In this document: positions 31,041 through 38,801 of the stretch, piece after piece
Numbering within the stretch: position 1 is the first letter of the stretch
How the letters are laid out: every line of letters starts with the position of its first letter
NCBI GenBank assembly: GCA_003577275.1
Contig: QEVO01000001.1
Span: 434,001-498,000 of the forward strand
Length of the DNA stretch: 64,000 nt
Direction of reading: 5' to 3'
Source of the DNA: Pseudomonadota bacterium
Lineage (GTDB): Bacteria; Pseudomonadota; Alphaproteobacteria; Sphingomonadales; Govanellaceae
Made by a program: the position numbers and the translations under genes
The notes under the pieces: generated by a model
Databases searched by the model: none
What the model saw: the letters and a program-made list of their open reading frames with translations, nothing else
Told to the model about the DNA's origin: nothing

Positions 31041-32243
31041 CTACTTGGTCTTGGTTTCCCGGTCGGGATGGGCGCCGGTATAGAGCACGATGCCGGCGCG
31101 CTGGCCGAAGCTGAGGCTGGCGGCGGCCGAGCAGTCGGTCAGGATCACTTTCGCCGCGCCGGCGGCGCGCACCGTCTCGGCGACGCTCAAACGCCAATCC
31201 TCGCGGAAATTCTCAAACAGCGCCGGTTTCCAGGAAATCTTATAGAAATGCGCGTTTAAGCGCCGCGGGTCGCTCATGGCGAAGGCGTAGATGTCCCAGT
31301 CGGCCAGGCATAGCTTATGGCCGCTGCGGGCCAGGCGATCGCGGGCGGCGATAAAGGTCTCAGGCTCGCGCAATGCCTCCAGCCAGTTCAGCTCGATCAG
31401 CGCCGGGGTGCGGGACAACCGTTTGTAGGCCTCATGGAAGCGGTCGAATTCCGGCAGCAGCACCGTCATAGGATGAAGCGGCAGCACCAAGGTGCGCGGC
31501 GCCGAGCGGCTGTTGTCAAAACAGGCGGCCATGAAGTCAGGGGTCATTTCGTCGCTGAGCACGTCGAGCAGCCAGCGGTCGGACATGCCGGAGGTGGTGG
31601 AGAGGCCGCGGTGGGCGCGCATCAGGCTTAAATGGAAACGGATCTCCGATAAAATCGGCGACAGCCGGCCGTCGCGATCGATGGCGAATACTGCGCTGGT
31701 CTGAAGGTCGTCGAGGAGGCGCGGGCGCTCCGGCTTGGGTTCCGGGTCGGCGGCGGGGCGCGTCAGCTCCGTGAAGGCGACAATGCTGGGGCTTTCCTCG
31801 TCTTGCGCCGCCGGCCGCAGCAGGCTGCCGGTCCAGGCGAGAAAGGCGTCGTAGTGCCGCTCCATGTCGTAGTAGGTGCAAAAACGGTCGCTGTCGGAGG
31901 CGTTCTCCACCTCGCGGAAGTAGGGGTCGTCGGAGAACATGTAGCGCAGGCGCAGCACCACCTCGTCCATGGCGGCGACGGTGACATCCTTGGCGATGAA
32001 CACGATGTCGTGGTTGGAGAGGCGGAAGATTTCACCCTCATAGCGCCGCGCCAGGGGCAGGAAGGCTTCCGCCGCCAGCCGCAGGTCTTGGGGATGCTGG
32101 CTGGCGCGGCTGAGACGCGAAAGATGCACCAGCGCCGCTCGCCGCCCCTTGCGATGCAGCCGCAGCCGCTTGGCGTAATCGGCGAGGACTTCCTCTTGGC
32201 TCGGCAACGAGGATGGCGTGGCGGTACGGCGCTTTCTGAACAC
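31041..32243 (-). CDS. Uncharacterised protein with degenerate EAL-like C-terminal region
   Basis: I do not recognise this 400-residue cytoplasmic protein with certainty. Its middle N-terminal region (RYEGEIFRLSNHDIVFIAKD, then AMDEVVLRLRYMF) is reminiscent of a GGDEF fold without the GGDEF motif. The C-terminal part (LIELNWLEALREPETFIAAR, LARSGHKLCLADWDIYAF, AKVILTDCSAAASLSFGQRAG) resembles an EAL fold that lacks the EAL motif and most metal ligands. It may therefore bind rather than make or degrade cyclic-di-GMP, or bind nothing. No membrane segments are visible. It lies beside a LapG-like protease and a degenerate HD-GYP protein. Confidence 0.55.
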   Translation of the reverse strand: MFRKRRTATPSSLPSQEEVLADYAKRLRLHRKGRRAALVHLSRLSRASQHPQDLRLAAEAFLPLARRYEGEIFRLSNHDIVFIAKDVTVAAMDEVVLRLRYMFSDDPYFREVENASDSDRFCTYYDMERHYDAFLAWTGSLLRPAAQDEESPSIVAFTELTRPAADPEPKPERPRLLDDLQTSAVFAIDRDGRLSPILSEIRFHLSLMRAHRGLSTTSGMSDRWLLDVLSDEMTPDFMAACFDNSRSAPRTLVLPLHPMTVLLPEFDRFHEAYKRLSRTPALIELNWLEALREPETFIAARDRLARSGHKLCLADWDIYAFAMSDPRRLNAHFYKISWKPALFENFREDWRLSVAETVRAAGAAKVILTDCSAAASLSFGQRAGIVLYTGAHPDRETKTK

Positions 32244-32339
32244 CCAAAACCCTTGTGACGTTGAAGCTCGACTTTAACCCATGGCGTAACGCCAGCCATG
32301 ATCACACGGCGCAGCTTGCAAATAGGTTAAGAACGGCGG

Positions 32340-32975
32340 TTACAGCCGGTGCAGCCACCAGGCGTCCTCGTTGATGGAATAGATCGGCCGGTAATGGACG
32401 ATGCTTTCCGCCCGTACCGGGGCGGGGAGCTGGTTGTCGAGGATCAGGGTCTGGTCGTCGAGATAAAGCGCCAGTACGGCGTGGGGCGTCTTCAAGTTCA
32501 AATCCTCGACCACCACCACCCGCATGCGGGCGGGATCAAAGCCCAGCGCTTTGAGTGAGAAGTACTTGGCGATGGCGTAATCCTCGCAGTCGCCGTCCTT
32601 GCGCAAAAACTCGTAGACCGTCGCCCAGTAGTCGGCCATGCCATAATTGGCGCTGTCGGTGATGTACGGCGCTTGGTTCAGGAAGCCATTGACGCGATTG
32701 ATCTTTTCGCCCCGCGCCAGGGCCTTCAGGGCGCTCAAGAGGGCGCGCCACTCGTCATCCCGGCATTTGAAGGAAGCGCTCAAGCGGCAGGGCAGCTTGC
32801 GTCCCGTGCGCTCGGTTTCCCACTGGTGGCGGGCGAGCATGTCGGTCCATTTGGAGAAGGCCGACAGGGTTGAGCCCTTGATCTCCTGCGAGCCGAACAG
32901 CCCCGCCGCCGTGGCCGGGGCGGCGTAAAGGAGGCTGCAAGCGAGTACCACGATAAGCCGGCGCACGGCGAACAC
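32340..32975 (-). CDS. Transglutaminase-like cysteine peptidase (LapG-like, BTLCP)
   Basis: The 211-residue protein has a signal peptide (VRRLIVVLACSLLYAAPATAA) and the bacterial transglutaminase-like cysteine proteinase fold. The catalytic Cys-His-Asp triad is visible: Cys in DGDCEDYAIAKYF, His in TPHAVLAL and Asp in TLILDNQL. In Pseudomonas, LapG of this family cleaves a surface adhesin under control of the cyclic-di-GMP receptor LapD. No LapA-like adhesin or canonical LapD is in the window, so the substrate is unknown. It is divergent from the HD-GYP-like gene, with 89 bases between. Confidence 0.82.
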   Translation of the reverse strand: MFAVRRLIVVLACSLLYAAPATAAGLFGSQEIKGSTLSAFSKWTDMLARHQWETERTGRKLPCRLSASFKCRDDEWRALLSALKALARGEKINRVNGFLNQAPYITDSANYGMADYWATVYEFLRKDGDCEDYAIAKYFSLKALGFDPARMRVVVVEDLNLKTPHAVLALYLDDQTLILDNQLPAPVRAESIVHYRPIYSINEDAWWLHRL

Positions 32976-33064
32976 CTATGGTCAAAGGAAGGCGAAACCA
33001 GTATCGTGATGGAACGTGCCAGAAAAAGGGTTAACTCCTTGTTAACGCTAAATCTACGGGGGCG

Positions 33065-35221
33065 ATGATCGACCAGGGCGAAGCGCGCGGCGAGGTATTT
33101 TCCGCCCTCGATGAACGGCGGCTGCGGCGCTGGGCGGCGGTGCTGGCCGGCGGCCTGTTCCTGGCCGCCGCGATTGGCTTTCTGGTGGTGTTTCGCTTCG
33201 CCGAAGCGAGCCGGGCGCGGGATTTGGAAACCTGGCGCGAGCGCTTGACGCTGGTGGCGCAAGCCCGCGCCGCGGCCGCCGACGAATGGCTGGCGGCGCA
33301 GCGCGAGGTGGTGCGCGGCATCGCCGGCAATACCACGGTGCGATTTTTTTTCACCGAACTGTCCTGGACCGGCAAGCTGCAGGACATCACCGACGGCGAA
33401 GCGCGCGTTGAAATCATGCGCCATTTGTTGACCTTCACCGCCAGCCAATCGGGATTTGCCGCGCCGCCCGCCGGCGCTGATATCCCCGCCAATATCGAGC
33501 GGCCGGGCCGGGCCGGGCTGGCGGTGGCGATGCTTGATGGCCGCGCCGTGGCGTCCACCGCCTGGATGCCCAAAATCGGTCCCCTGCTCGACCAGTACCG
33601 CGCCTTGCGGCCCAAGGCGGACGCGGTGGAAATCATCGGTCCCTACCGTGGCGAGAGCGGCGAGGCGACGCTGGCGGTGGTGGCGCCGATCGCGCCGGTG
33701 GAGGGCGCGGACGGCGGCGCGCCGGTGGGGCTGGCGATCGGGGTGCGGCTGTTGGGCGACGGGCTTTATACCCGCTTGCGGCAGCCGGGCGATGATGCGG
33801 GCGGCGGCGAGAGCTATCTGGTGCGCCGCCGGGACGCCGCCATCGACGTGCTGTCGCCTCTGGCGGACGGCACCGCGCCGCTGGTCCACGCCTTGCCTGA
33901 CGAGCCGGACGAAGCGGCGGCGTTTGCCGCGTTGCATCCCGGCGCCTTTGCCGTGAAACGCAATTACGACGGCAAGCAAGTTCTGGTGGTGGGCGCGCCC
34001 CTGGAGCAGGCGCCATGGACGGTGGTGCGCGCCGTCAACGCCAAGGCGGCGCTGGGCGAGATCACGGCCCGGCGCAACGCCATGCTGTTGATCTTGAGCC
34101 TCATCATCGCGCTTCTGGCCGCCGCTGGTCTGATGCTGTGGCGTCACGGCGCGTCCATCCGGGCGGCGGCGGCGGCGGCGCAAGCCTCGGATCTGGCCGG
34201 CCGCTTCCGCGCCCTGTCGGATTTCCTGCAAGGGGTGATGGACGTTCAGCCGACCCAGATCCTGGCCCTTGATGCCGAGGGTCGCTGCCGCTTCGGCAAT
34301 CGTCAGGCGGCAACCGAGGCCGGCCAGACCGCCATGGATCTGGAGGGCAAGTCGCTTGCCGCCATATTCGGCCGTGAATTCGGCGAAGTTCTCGCCGCCG
34401 GCAGCCGCCGCGCCCTGGCCGAAGGAACGCTGATCACCGCCACCCATCGCATTGGCCGGGAGGGAGCAGTCCGGGATTTCATCGCCAGCTATGCGCCGGT
34501 GACCTTGCCGCGCCACGGCGAGGCCGCGCCCGAACAGGGGACGCTCCTGGTGATCGAGGACGTGACCGCGCTGGTGGGCGAGCGCGACCGTCGCGAGGCA
34601 ACGCTGCGGCAGCTGGTGGCCACCATCGTCACCCTCATCGACAGCCGCGATCCATACGCGGCGCAACATTCGCGCTGGGTCGCCGAGCTGGCCCGCGCCA
34701 TTGCCGAAGAGATGGGCTTGAGTGCCGCCGAGATTGAGACGGCGGAAGCGGCCGCGGCCCTCCTGAATTTGGGCAAGCTCTTGGTCCGCCGCGAAATTCT
34801 GACAAAATCCGAGGCCTTGGCGCCGGCGGAGATCGATGAAGTGCGCTCCAGCCTCTTGAAAAGCGCCGAGCTGTTGCGCGGCATCCCGTTCGACGGCCCG
34901 GTGGTGGAAACCCTGGAGCAGGCGCAGGCCCATTGGGACGGCAGCGGCATCCCGGCCGGCCTGAAGGGCGACGCCATTCTGCCCACCGCCCGGGCGCTTG
35001 CCGTGGCCAATGCCTTCATCGCCATGATCAGCGCCCGCGCCTACCGCGCGCCGCTGCCCATCGAAATGGCCATCCAGCTGCTCCTCGGCCAAGCCGGCGC
35101 CATCTACGACCGACGGCCGGTGGCGGCGCTGATCCATTATCTGGATAGCCGCGGCGGGCGGGAGATTTGGGAACAGCGCTCCCGCGACAGCGTGCGCTTT
35201 GCCTCGTCCGCAGAAGAATAG
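33065..35221 (+). CDS. Membrane sensor with extracytoplasmic domain, PAS-like domain and degenerate HD-GYP domain
   Basis: The 718-residue protein has two transmembrane segments (about 22-43 and 340-361) flanking a roughly 300-residue periplasmic sensor region. A PAS-like domain (about 385-500, with ILALDAEGRCRFGNRQAA) and an HD-GYP-like domain (about 520-690) follow. In the latter, the metal-binding HD is replaced (LLNLGK instead of HDIGK), the HHE motif reads QAH, and GYP reads GIP in WDGSGIPAGLKG. It is therefore unlikely to hydrolyse cyclic-di-GMP and may act as a receptor or scaffold. The ATG at 33065 follows GGGGG. Confidence 0.75.
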   Translation: MIDQGEARGEVFSALDERRLRRWAAVLAGGLFLAAAIGFLVVFRFAEASRARDLETWRERLTLVAQARAAAADEWLAAQREVVRGIAGNTTVRFFFTELSWTGKLQDITDGEARVEIMRHLLTFTASQSGFAAPPAGADIPANIERPGRAGLAVAMLDGRAVASTAWMPKIGPLLDQYRALRPKADAVEIIGPYRGESGEATLAVVAPIAPVEGADGGAPVGLAIGVRLLGDGLYTRLRQPGDDAGGGESYLVRRRDAAIDVLSPLADGTAPLVHALPDEPDEAAAFAALHPGAFAVKRNYDGKQVLVVGAPLEQAPWTVVRAVNAKAALGEITARRNAMLLILSLIIALLAAAGLMLWRHGASIRAAAAAAQASDLAGRFRALSDFLQGVMDVQPTQILALDAEGRCRFGNRQAATEAGQTAMDLEGKSLAAIFGREFGEVLAAGSRRALAEGTLITATHRIGREGAVRDFIASYAPVTLPRHGEAAPEQGTLLVIEDVTALVGERDRREATLRQLVATIVTLIDSRDPYAAQHSRWVAELARAIAEEMGLSAAEIETAEAAAALLNLGKLLVRREILTKSEALAPAEIDEVRSSLLKSAELLRGIPFDGPVVETLEQAQAHWDGSGIPAGLKGDAILPTARALAVANAFIAMISARAYRAPLPIEMAIQLLLGQAGAIYDRRPVAALIHYLDSRGGREIWEQRSRDSVRFASSAEE

Positions 35222-35223
35222 TC

Positions 35224-36054
35224 TTACATACCGCCGCCGGGGCTGGCCCAGGCGTAGCGCATCAGGCCTTCGGTGATGTAGTCAAAGGTTTCGTCCAGGG
35301 AGTCGGTCTTGAAGAACAGGTCAAGATCGCCGGAACTGACCGTGCCATAGCGCACCAGGGCCGGGAAATTCAGCACCTCATCCCAGAATTTGCTGCCGAA
35401 CAACACGATCGGCACCTTCTTGGTCATTTTGCGGGTTTGCAGCAGGGTCAGGATTTCCAGGATCTCGTCCAACGTGCCATAGCCGCCGGGCATGGCGATG
35501 AACGCCTTGGCGAGATAGGCGAACCAGAACTTGCGCATGAAGAAGTAATGGAACTGGAAGCTCAAGTCGCCGGTGATAAAGGGATTGCCGGTATCCTCCA
35601 TGGGCAGCGAGATGCCCAGACCGACGCTTTCGCCGCCGGCTTCCGCCGCGCCGCGGTTGGTCGCTTCCATGATGCCGGGGCCGCCGCCCGAGCAGACCAC
35701 GAAACGGCGCACCGTCTCCTCCAGGGACAGCGACCATTCGGTCAGCCGCCGGGCCAGTTCGCGGGTCGCCTCGTAGTAGACCGACATCTCCAGTAGCCGC
35801 TCGGCGGCGGCGATATCCCCGCCCTCGGCGCGGGCCAGCGCCAGCGCCGCTTCCGCCGCCTCCCGCGATTTCAGCCGTGCCGAGCCGAAAAACACGATGG
35901 TGTCTTGGATACGGTGGCGCTCGAACCGCTCCTTGGGGGCGAAATATTCGGACAGGATGCGTACCGGGCGCGCCGCCGGGCTGTGGATAAAGAGCTCGTC
36001 GGTATAGGCTTTGATCGGTGGCGGCGAGGGGCGGGGGCGCTTGCGATTGGACAT
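35224..36054 (-). CDS. LOG-family (TIGR00730-type) Rossmann-fold protein
   Basis: The 276-residue protein contains the two family signatures: GGGPGIMEATNRGAAEAGG and PGGYGTLDEILEILTLLQT. Members include cytokinin-riboside 5'-monophosphate phosphoribohydrolases (LOG) and nucleotide-5'-monophosphate nucleosidases such as PpnN. This one has a longer N-terminus (KRPRPSPPPIKAYTDELF) and DTIVFFGSARLKSREAAEAA. The substrate is probably a nucleoside monophosphate. It converges with the HD-GYP-like gene with a 2-base gap. Confidence 0.85.
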   Translation of the reverse strand: MSNRKRPRPSPPPIKAYTDELFIHSPAARPVRILSEYFAPKERFERHRIQDTIVFFGSARLKSREAAEAALALARAEGGDIAAAERLLEMSVYYEATRELARRLTEWSLSLEETVRRFVVCSGGGPGIMEATNRGAAEAGGESVGLGISLPMEDTGNPFITGDLSFQFHYFFMRKFWFAYLAKAFIAMPGGYGTLDEILEILTLLQTRKMTKKVPIVLFGSKFWDEVLNFPALVRYGTVSSGDLDLFFKTDSLDETFDYITEGLMRYAWASPGGGM

Positions 36055-36294
36055 GATGAGGCGATACTACAGCGGTTTGCTTTTGGATTGAATTAATTTC
36101 ACACGATCGTCATCCCCGCCTCGAGCGGGGATCCATTTTTGTTTTCAATAAGATGCCGGATGCCCGCTCGGGGCGGGAATGACCATTAGAGTGTCATGCC
36201 AATGGCCACACGCCCCAGCCGGAATCCACAGGCGGAAATATAAAACCGAAATGGTTTCCGATCGCTTGATGACGGCTACGGCCCGCCGGGCGCG
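36055..36294. other. Intergenic region with palindromic repeat
   Basis: This stretch between the LOG-family gene and the small-RNA candidate holds the large palindromic repeat at 36109-36183 and no convincing coding frame. Confidence 0.6.
36109..36183. repeat. REP-like palindromic element, GTCAT-CCCCG family
   Basis: Two 26-base arms, 36109-36134 and 36158-36183, are inverted copies matching at about 23 of 26 positions; the centre is 23 bases, T-rich. The outer boundary GTCATyCCCG is shared with the element at 51964-52033, so this is a dispersed family. Such elements are usually transcribed as hairpins or act as miniature mobile sequences. Confidence 0.8.
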
Positions 36295-36327
36295 AAAAAA
36301 ATGCCCTGCCGCTAAAGCGGCAGGGCA
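36295..36327 (-). terminator. Strong Rho-independent terminator
   Basis: A perfect 12-bp stem, 36302-36313 with 36316-36327 (loop of two bases in the palindrome centre), is followed on the minus strand by six T residues (36300-36295). It lies 264 bases beyond the hydrolase stop codon, too far for a simple terminator, and defines the 3' end of the small-RNA candidate. Confidence 0.85.
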
Positions 36328-36515
36328 ATTGGTGCACAGAGAGATTAAGAGGGAAGGAAGAAAACTTCAGTGTTAATGTCGCTTGCGCACTTGCGTGCGC
36401 CCAACTGAGCCCCATCTCGCCCCACCAGTGACAGAAACCCACGGTGCGACATCAAACACTGCGGCTAATTTTCAGAGCAGAGCCCATCCAACCAGGCCGG
36501 TCACGTTGCCGCGAC
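36295..36515 (-). ncRNA. Candidate FNR-dependent small RNA
   Basis: A minus-strand transcript of about 221 nt is predicted. An FNR/CRP-type box, TTGAT-CTAA-GTCAA (36563 to 36550), is centred exactly 41.5 bases upstream of the start expected from a -10-like TAGGTT (36527-36522). Inside lie a long-range stem, 36368-36374 and 36376-36382 pairing with 36446-36452 and 36455-36461 (14 pairs), and a hairpin GCGCAC-GCAA-GTGCGC (36400-36385) with a GNRA tetraloop. It ends in a 12-bp terminator with a T6 run. No coding frame fits. It could instead be a 3' UTR of the cell-wall hydrolase gene. Confidence 0.5.
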
Positions 36516-36549
36516 ACCCCAAACCTAGCGAATCGCCCCCTCGCCCGAC

Positions 36550-36563
36550 TTGACTTAGATCAA
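36550..36563 (-). promoter_or_regulatory. FNR/FixK-like binding site
   Basis: The minus strand reads TTGAT, four bases, GTCAA; nine of ten bases match the FNR-family consensus TTGAT-N4-ATCAA. It ends 28 bases past the hydrolase stop codon and lies at the class II activator distance from a -10-like hexamer at 36527-36522. Confidence 0.6.
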
Positions 36564-36590
36564 GAGCCAGGGAAAAAACTTCATTTTTTG

Positions 36591-37235
36591 TCAGTTGGAG
36601 CTGCGAACCGCCGCCGCCCGGCCATTCTCGCGATAGAAGATGTGCTGGCCGACCCGCGCCGTCTCCACCAGGGCCGGGGCCCAAGTTGGGGCGACATAGC
36701 GGGCATGGTAGTGGGTCGAGGCGTTGGTCACGTCCTCGCCGACCCCGGCCAGGGTCTGCAACGCCACCTCCAGGGAGCGCCGCCAGGCGGTGATATCATG
36801 GGGCCGGTCCGAACGGCCGTCGCAGGCAAAGGAAAACTGGCAGCGGTTCTTTAAGTGTTCGTTTTGGAACACCACGCCGCACACGGTTTGGGGATAGCGG
36901 CGGTCCTTGACGCGGTTGAGCACCACGTGGGCGACGGCGCGCTGGCCGGCATCGCTTTCGCCCCGGGCCTCGAAGTAGACCGCCTGGGCTAGGCATCTGT
37001 ATTGCTGGCCGACAGCGATTTCCCGTTTTGAGACAGTTCCGACCTCGGCGGCGACCGCGCCAAAATAACCCGTCAGCCGCGTCAGACTGGCGACGGTGGT
37101 CGAGATCTGGTTTACGACAGAGCCGCTCTCGGGCGCCGGCTTGGGGGAAATTTCACTTGCCAATGAAGGCGTTAATGCCCCAAGGGTGGTCAGGGTGATG
37201 AGGACTCCAGCGATCGCTGAGATACGTTTCGCCAT
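36591..37235 (-). CDS. SleB-type cell wall hydrolase (exported)
   Basis: The 214-residue protein starts with a signal peptide (MAKRISAIAGVLITLTTLG ending near SLAS) and has a C-terminal Hydrolase_2 domain of the SleB/CwlJ type. Characteristic segments are LAQAVYFEARGESDAGQRAV, HVVLNRVKDRRYPQTVCGVV, QFSFACDG and NASTHYHARYVAPTW. Such enzymes cut peptidoglycan, with the Glu of EARGE as the likely catalytic residue. The start is ATG 37235, because AGGAGA (37247-37242) sits seven bases before it; ATG 37241 overlaps that site. Confidence 0.87.
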   Translation of the reverse strand: MAKRISAIAGVLITLTTLGALTPSLASEISPKPAPESGSVVNQISTTVASLTRLTGYFGAVAAEVGTVSKREIAVGQQYRCLAQAVYFEARGESDAGQRAVAHVVLNRVKDRRYPQTVCGVVFQNEHLKNRCQFSFACDGRSDRPHDITAWRRSLEVALQTLAGVGEDVTNASTHYHARYVAPTWAPALVETARVGQHIFYRENGRAAAVRSSN

Positions 37236-37251
37236 TGTCATTCTCCTAATC

Positions 37252-37313
37252 GGCACGTCAACTCGATCAAATAAGCATCAAGCTTTCATAAAATTGTAAG
37301 CAAATGACGTGCC
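37252..37313. promoter_or_regulatory. Inverted repeat flanking the hydrolase promoter region
   Basis: GGCACGTCA (37252-37260) and TGACGTGCC (37305-37313) are perfect 9-base inverted copies separated by 44 A/T-rich bases directly upstream of the cell-wall hydrolase gene. They could be paired operator half-sites or the base of a leader stem. No clear -35/-10 pair was fixed between them. Confidence 0.4.
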
Positions 37314-37487
37314 ATCCCCCTTGGTGAGACACCCCGCGGAGAAATCGCCAGGAAAATCGTCGAGAACGAGGTAAAAAACAAGTAAAAAATGCGCCATCAC
37401 AACTCCGTGAGACTTGACGAATTCACGCGGCGACAAAAAGATTTGCTGTAACATGAAGGAATTACTTCCTTTTTTCGGAGAGACGTC
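37314..37487. other. Intergenic region upstream of the exported methyltransferase
   Basis: The only structure noted is a short hairpin AAGGAA-TTAC-TTCCTT (37456-37471) followed by four T residues, just upstream of the methyltransferase start. It is weak and A/T-paired. TTGACG at 37413-37418 may be a -35 box, but no good -10 follows at the right distance. Confidence 0.35.
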
Positions 37488-38306
37488 ATGCGACTACCAG
37501 TGGCTTGGCTGCATGCTTTGATCATTGGCTTTTTCCTTCCTGCCGCCGCCATCGCCCAAACCGATGCCCGTCTGCAAGAGATCGCCACCGGCGACCACAG
37601 ATCGGCGGAAAACCGCGCCCGCAATGACTTTCGCCACCCCGTTGAAACGCTGAGCTTTTTTGGTCTTAAAGACGATATGACCGTGGTCGAATTATGGCCG
37701 GGCGGGGGGTGGTACACGGAAATTCTCGCCCCCTACCTGCGGGACAAAGGGCGGTTCATCGCCGCCGGCTTCGATCAGGAGGTCAAGGACGGCTATTACG
37801 CCCGCGGCACCGCGGCCCTGGCCGCCAAATTGGCGGCGCGGCCCGATCTTTACGACCGGGTGACGGTGAGTGAGCTGGCACCGCCCCATAAGCTGGACAT
37901 CGCTCCCGCCGGTTCGGCGGACATGGTGCTGACCTTCCGCAACCTCCATAACTGGATGGGCCAGGGTCAGGCGGAAGCGGTCCTGGCCGCCGCCTATCTG
38001 GCCTTGAAGCCCGGCGGCGTGCTGGGGCTGGTGGAGCACCGCGGCGATCCCGCCAAGCCCCAGGATCCGGCGGCGAAATCAGGCTATGTCACCGAGGCAT
38101 ACGCCATCGCCCTGGCGGAACGGGCAGGCTTTCGTCTGGCCGCGCGCTCGGAGATCAACGCCAACCCCAAGGACACCAAGGATCATCCCAAGGGGGTGTG
38201 GACGTTGCCGCCCAACCTGGCGCTGGGCGAAGAGAGCCGCGCGCATTACCAGGCCATCGGCGAAAGCGACCGCATGACCTTGAAATTCGTCAAGCCGGCG
38301 GAGTGA
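37488..38306 (+). CDS. Exported class I SAM-dependent methyltransferase-like protein
   Basis: The 272-residue protein combines a clear signal peptide (LHALIIGFFLPAAAIAQ) with a Rossmann methyltransferase domain. The SAM-binding motif is VVELWPGGGWYTEILAPYL. Later motifs are ADMVLTFRNLHNWMGQG and LKPGGVLGLVEHRG. A methyltransferase outside the cytoplasm is odd because SAM is cytoplasmic; the fold may be reused for another activity. GGAGAG upstream of ATG 37488 supports the start, so the leader is translated. No operon partner is evident. Confidence 0.78.
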   Translation: MRLPVAWLHALIIGFFLPAAAIAQTDARLQEIATGDHRSAENRARNDFRHPVETLSFFGLKDDMTVVELWPGGGWYTEILAPYLRDKGRFIAAGFDQEVKDGYYARGTAALAAKLAARPDLYDRVTVSELAPPHKLDIAPAGSADMVLTFRNLHNWMGQGQAEAVLAAAYLALKPGGVLGLVEHRGDPAKPQDPAAKSGYVTEAYAIALAERAGFRLAARSEINANPKDTKDHPKGVWTLPPNLALGEESRAHYQAIGESDRMTLKFVKPAE

Positions 38307-38307
38307 T

Positions 38308-38703
38308 CTAGCGGCGCTCGTCGCCGGTGATGCCGGCCGCCCACATGACCCCCACCACTGCGCCCTTGATGCAGGGCAGGAAGGCCAGGGTCAGGGCCGC
38401 CGTCAGCGCCGGCCACAGCGCCATGTGCAGCGCCACCGACGGGTGGGCGATCTGCTCGGTCAACAGCATCGCCGGCACCACGATGTGGCCCACCGTCAGG
38501 ATGGTGAAATAGGGCGGCGCATCGTCGGCCCGGATCTCGCCCAGGGCCGCGCCGCAAGAAGCGCAAGCGGCGGTGAGCTTCAAATAGCCGGCAAAGGCGT
38601 TGCCGTGCCCGCACTGGGGGCAGCGGCGGCGCAAGCCGCGGCCCAGGGCGCGCCACCAGATCGGGCGCTGGGTAAAGCTCAAGCGAGCGGGATGATTGGT
38701 CAT
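38308..38703 (-). CDS. DUF983 family membrane protein
   Basis: The 131-residue protein matches the DUF983 type. A zinc-ribbon-like N-terminus contains CPQCGHGNAFAGYLKLTAACA followed by SCG. Two transmembrane helices follow (about YFTILTVGHIVVPAMLLTEQ and ALWPALTAALTLAFLP). The function is unknown; in some alphaproteobacteria members lie near cytochrome oxidase genes, which is not so here. The start is ATG 38703; the frame is open upstream without a typical N-terminus. Confidence 0.8.
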   Translation of the reverse strand: MTNHPARLSFTQRPIWWRALGRGLRRRCPQCGHGNAFAGYLKLTAACASCGAALGEIRADDAPPYFTILTVGHIVVPAMLLTEQIAHPSVALHMALWPALTAALTLAFLPCIKGAVVGVMWAAGITGDERR

Positions 38704-38729
38704 GGGACTCTCTCTGTGTTTTGTATTTT

Positions 38730-38758
38730 TTGCGTGGCGGAAGCGTGTAGCATATAAA
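38730..38758 (+). promoter_or_regulatory. Putative promoter of the thioesterase gene
   Basis: TTGCGT (38730-38735), a 17-base spacer and TATAAA (38753-38758) are well placed for transcription from about 38765, 37 bases before the thioesterase start. Confidence 0.55.
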
Positions 38759-38801
38759 CCCTCCGTCGACCAAGTCGCCAACTATTAAGAAAGGCCCGCC
38801 G

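Noticed and set aside
32780..35137. A 785-codon open frame opposite the HD-GYP-like gene
   Set aside because: The opposite frame has clear domains and membrane helices; this one is a low-complexity complement rich in Arg, Gly, Gln and His with no motif.
35982..35990. A perfect DnaA-box-like TGTGGATAA
   Set aside because: It is a single site inside the LOG-family coding sequence, with no cluster or AT-rich region nearby.
36194..36442. An 82-codon minus-strand open frame between the LOG-family gene and the cell-wall hydrolase
   Set aside because: It runs straight through the strong terminator at 36295-36327 and has no convincing Shine-Dalgarno sequence, so it is unlikely to be translated.
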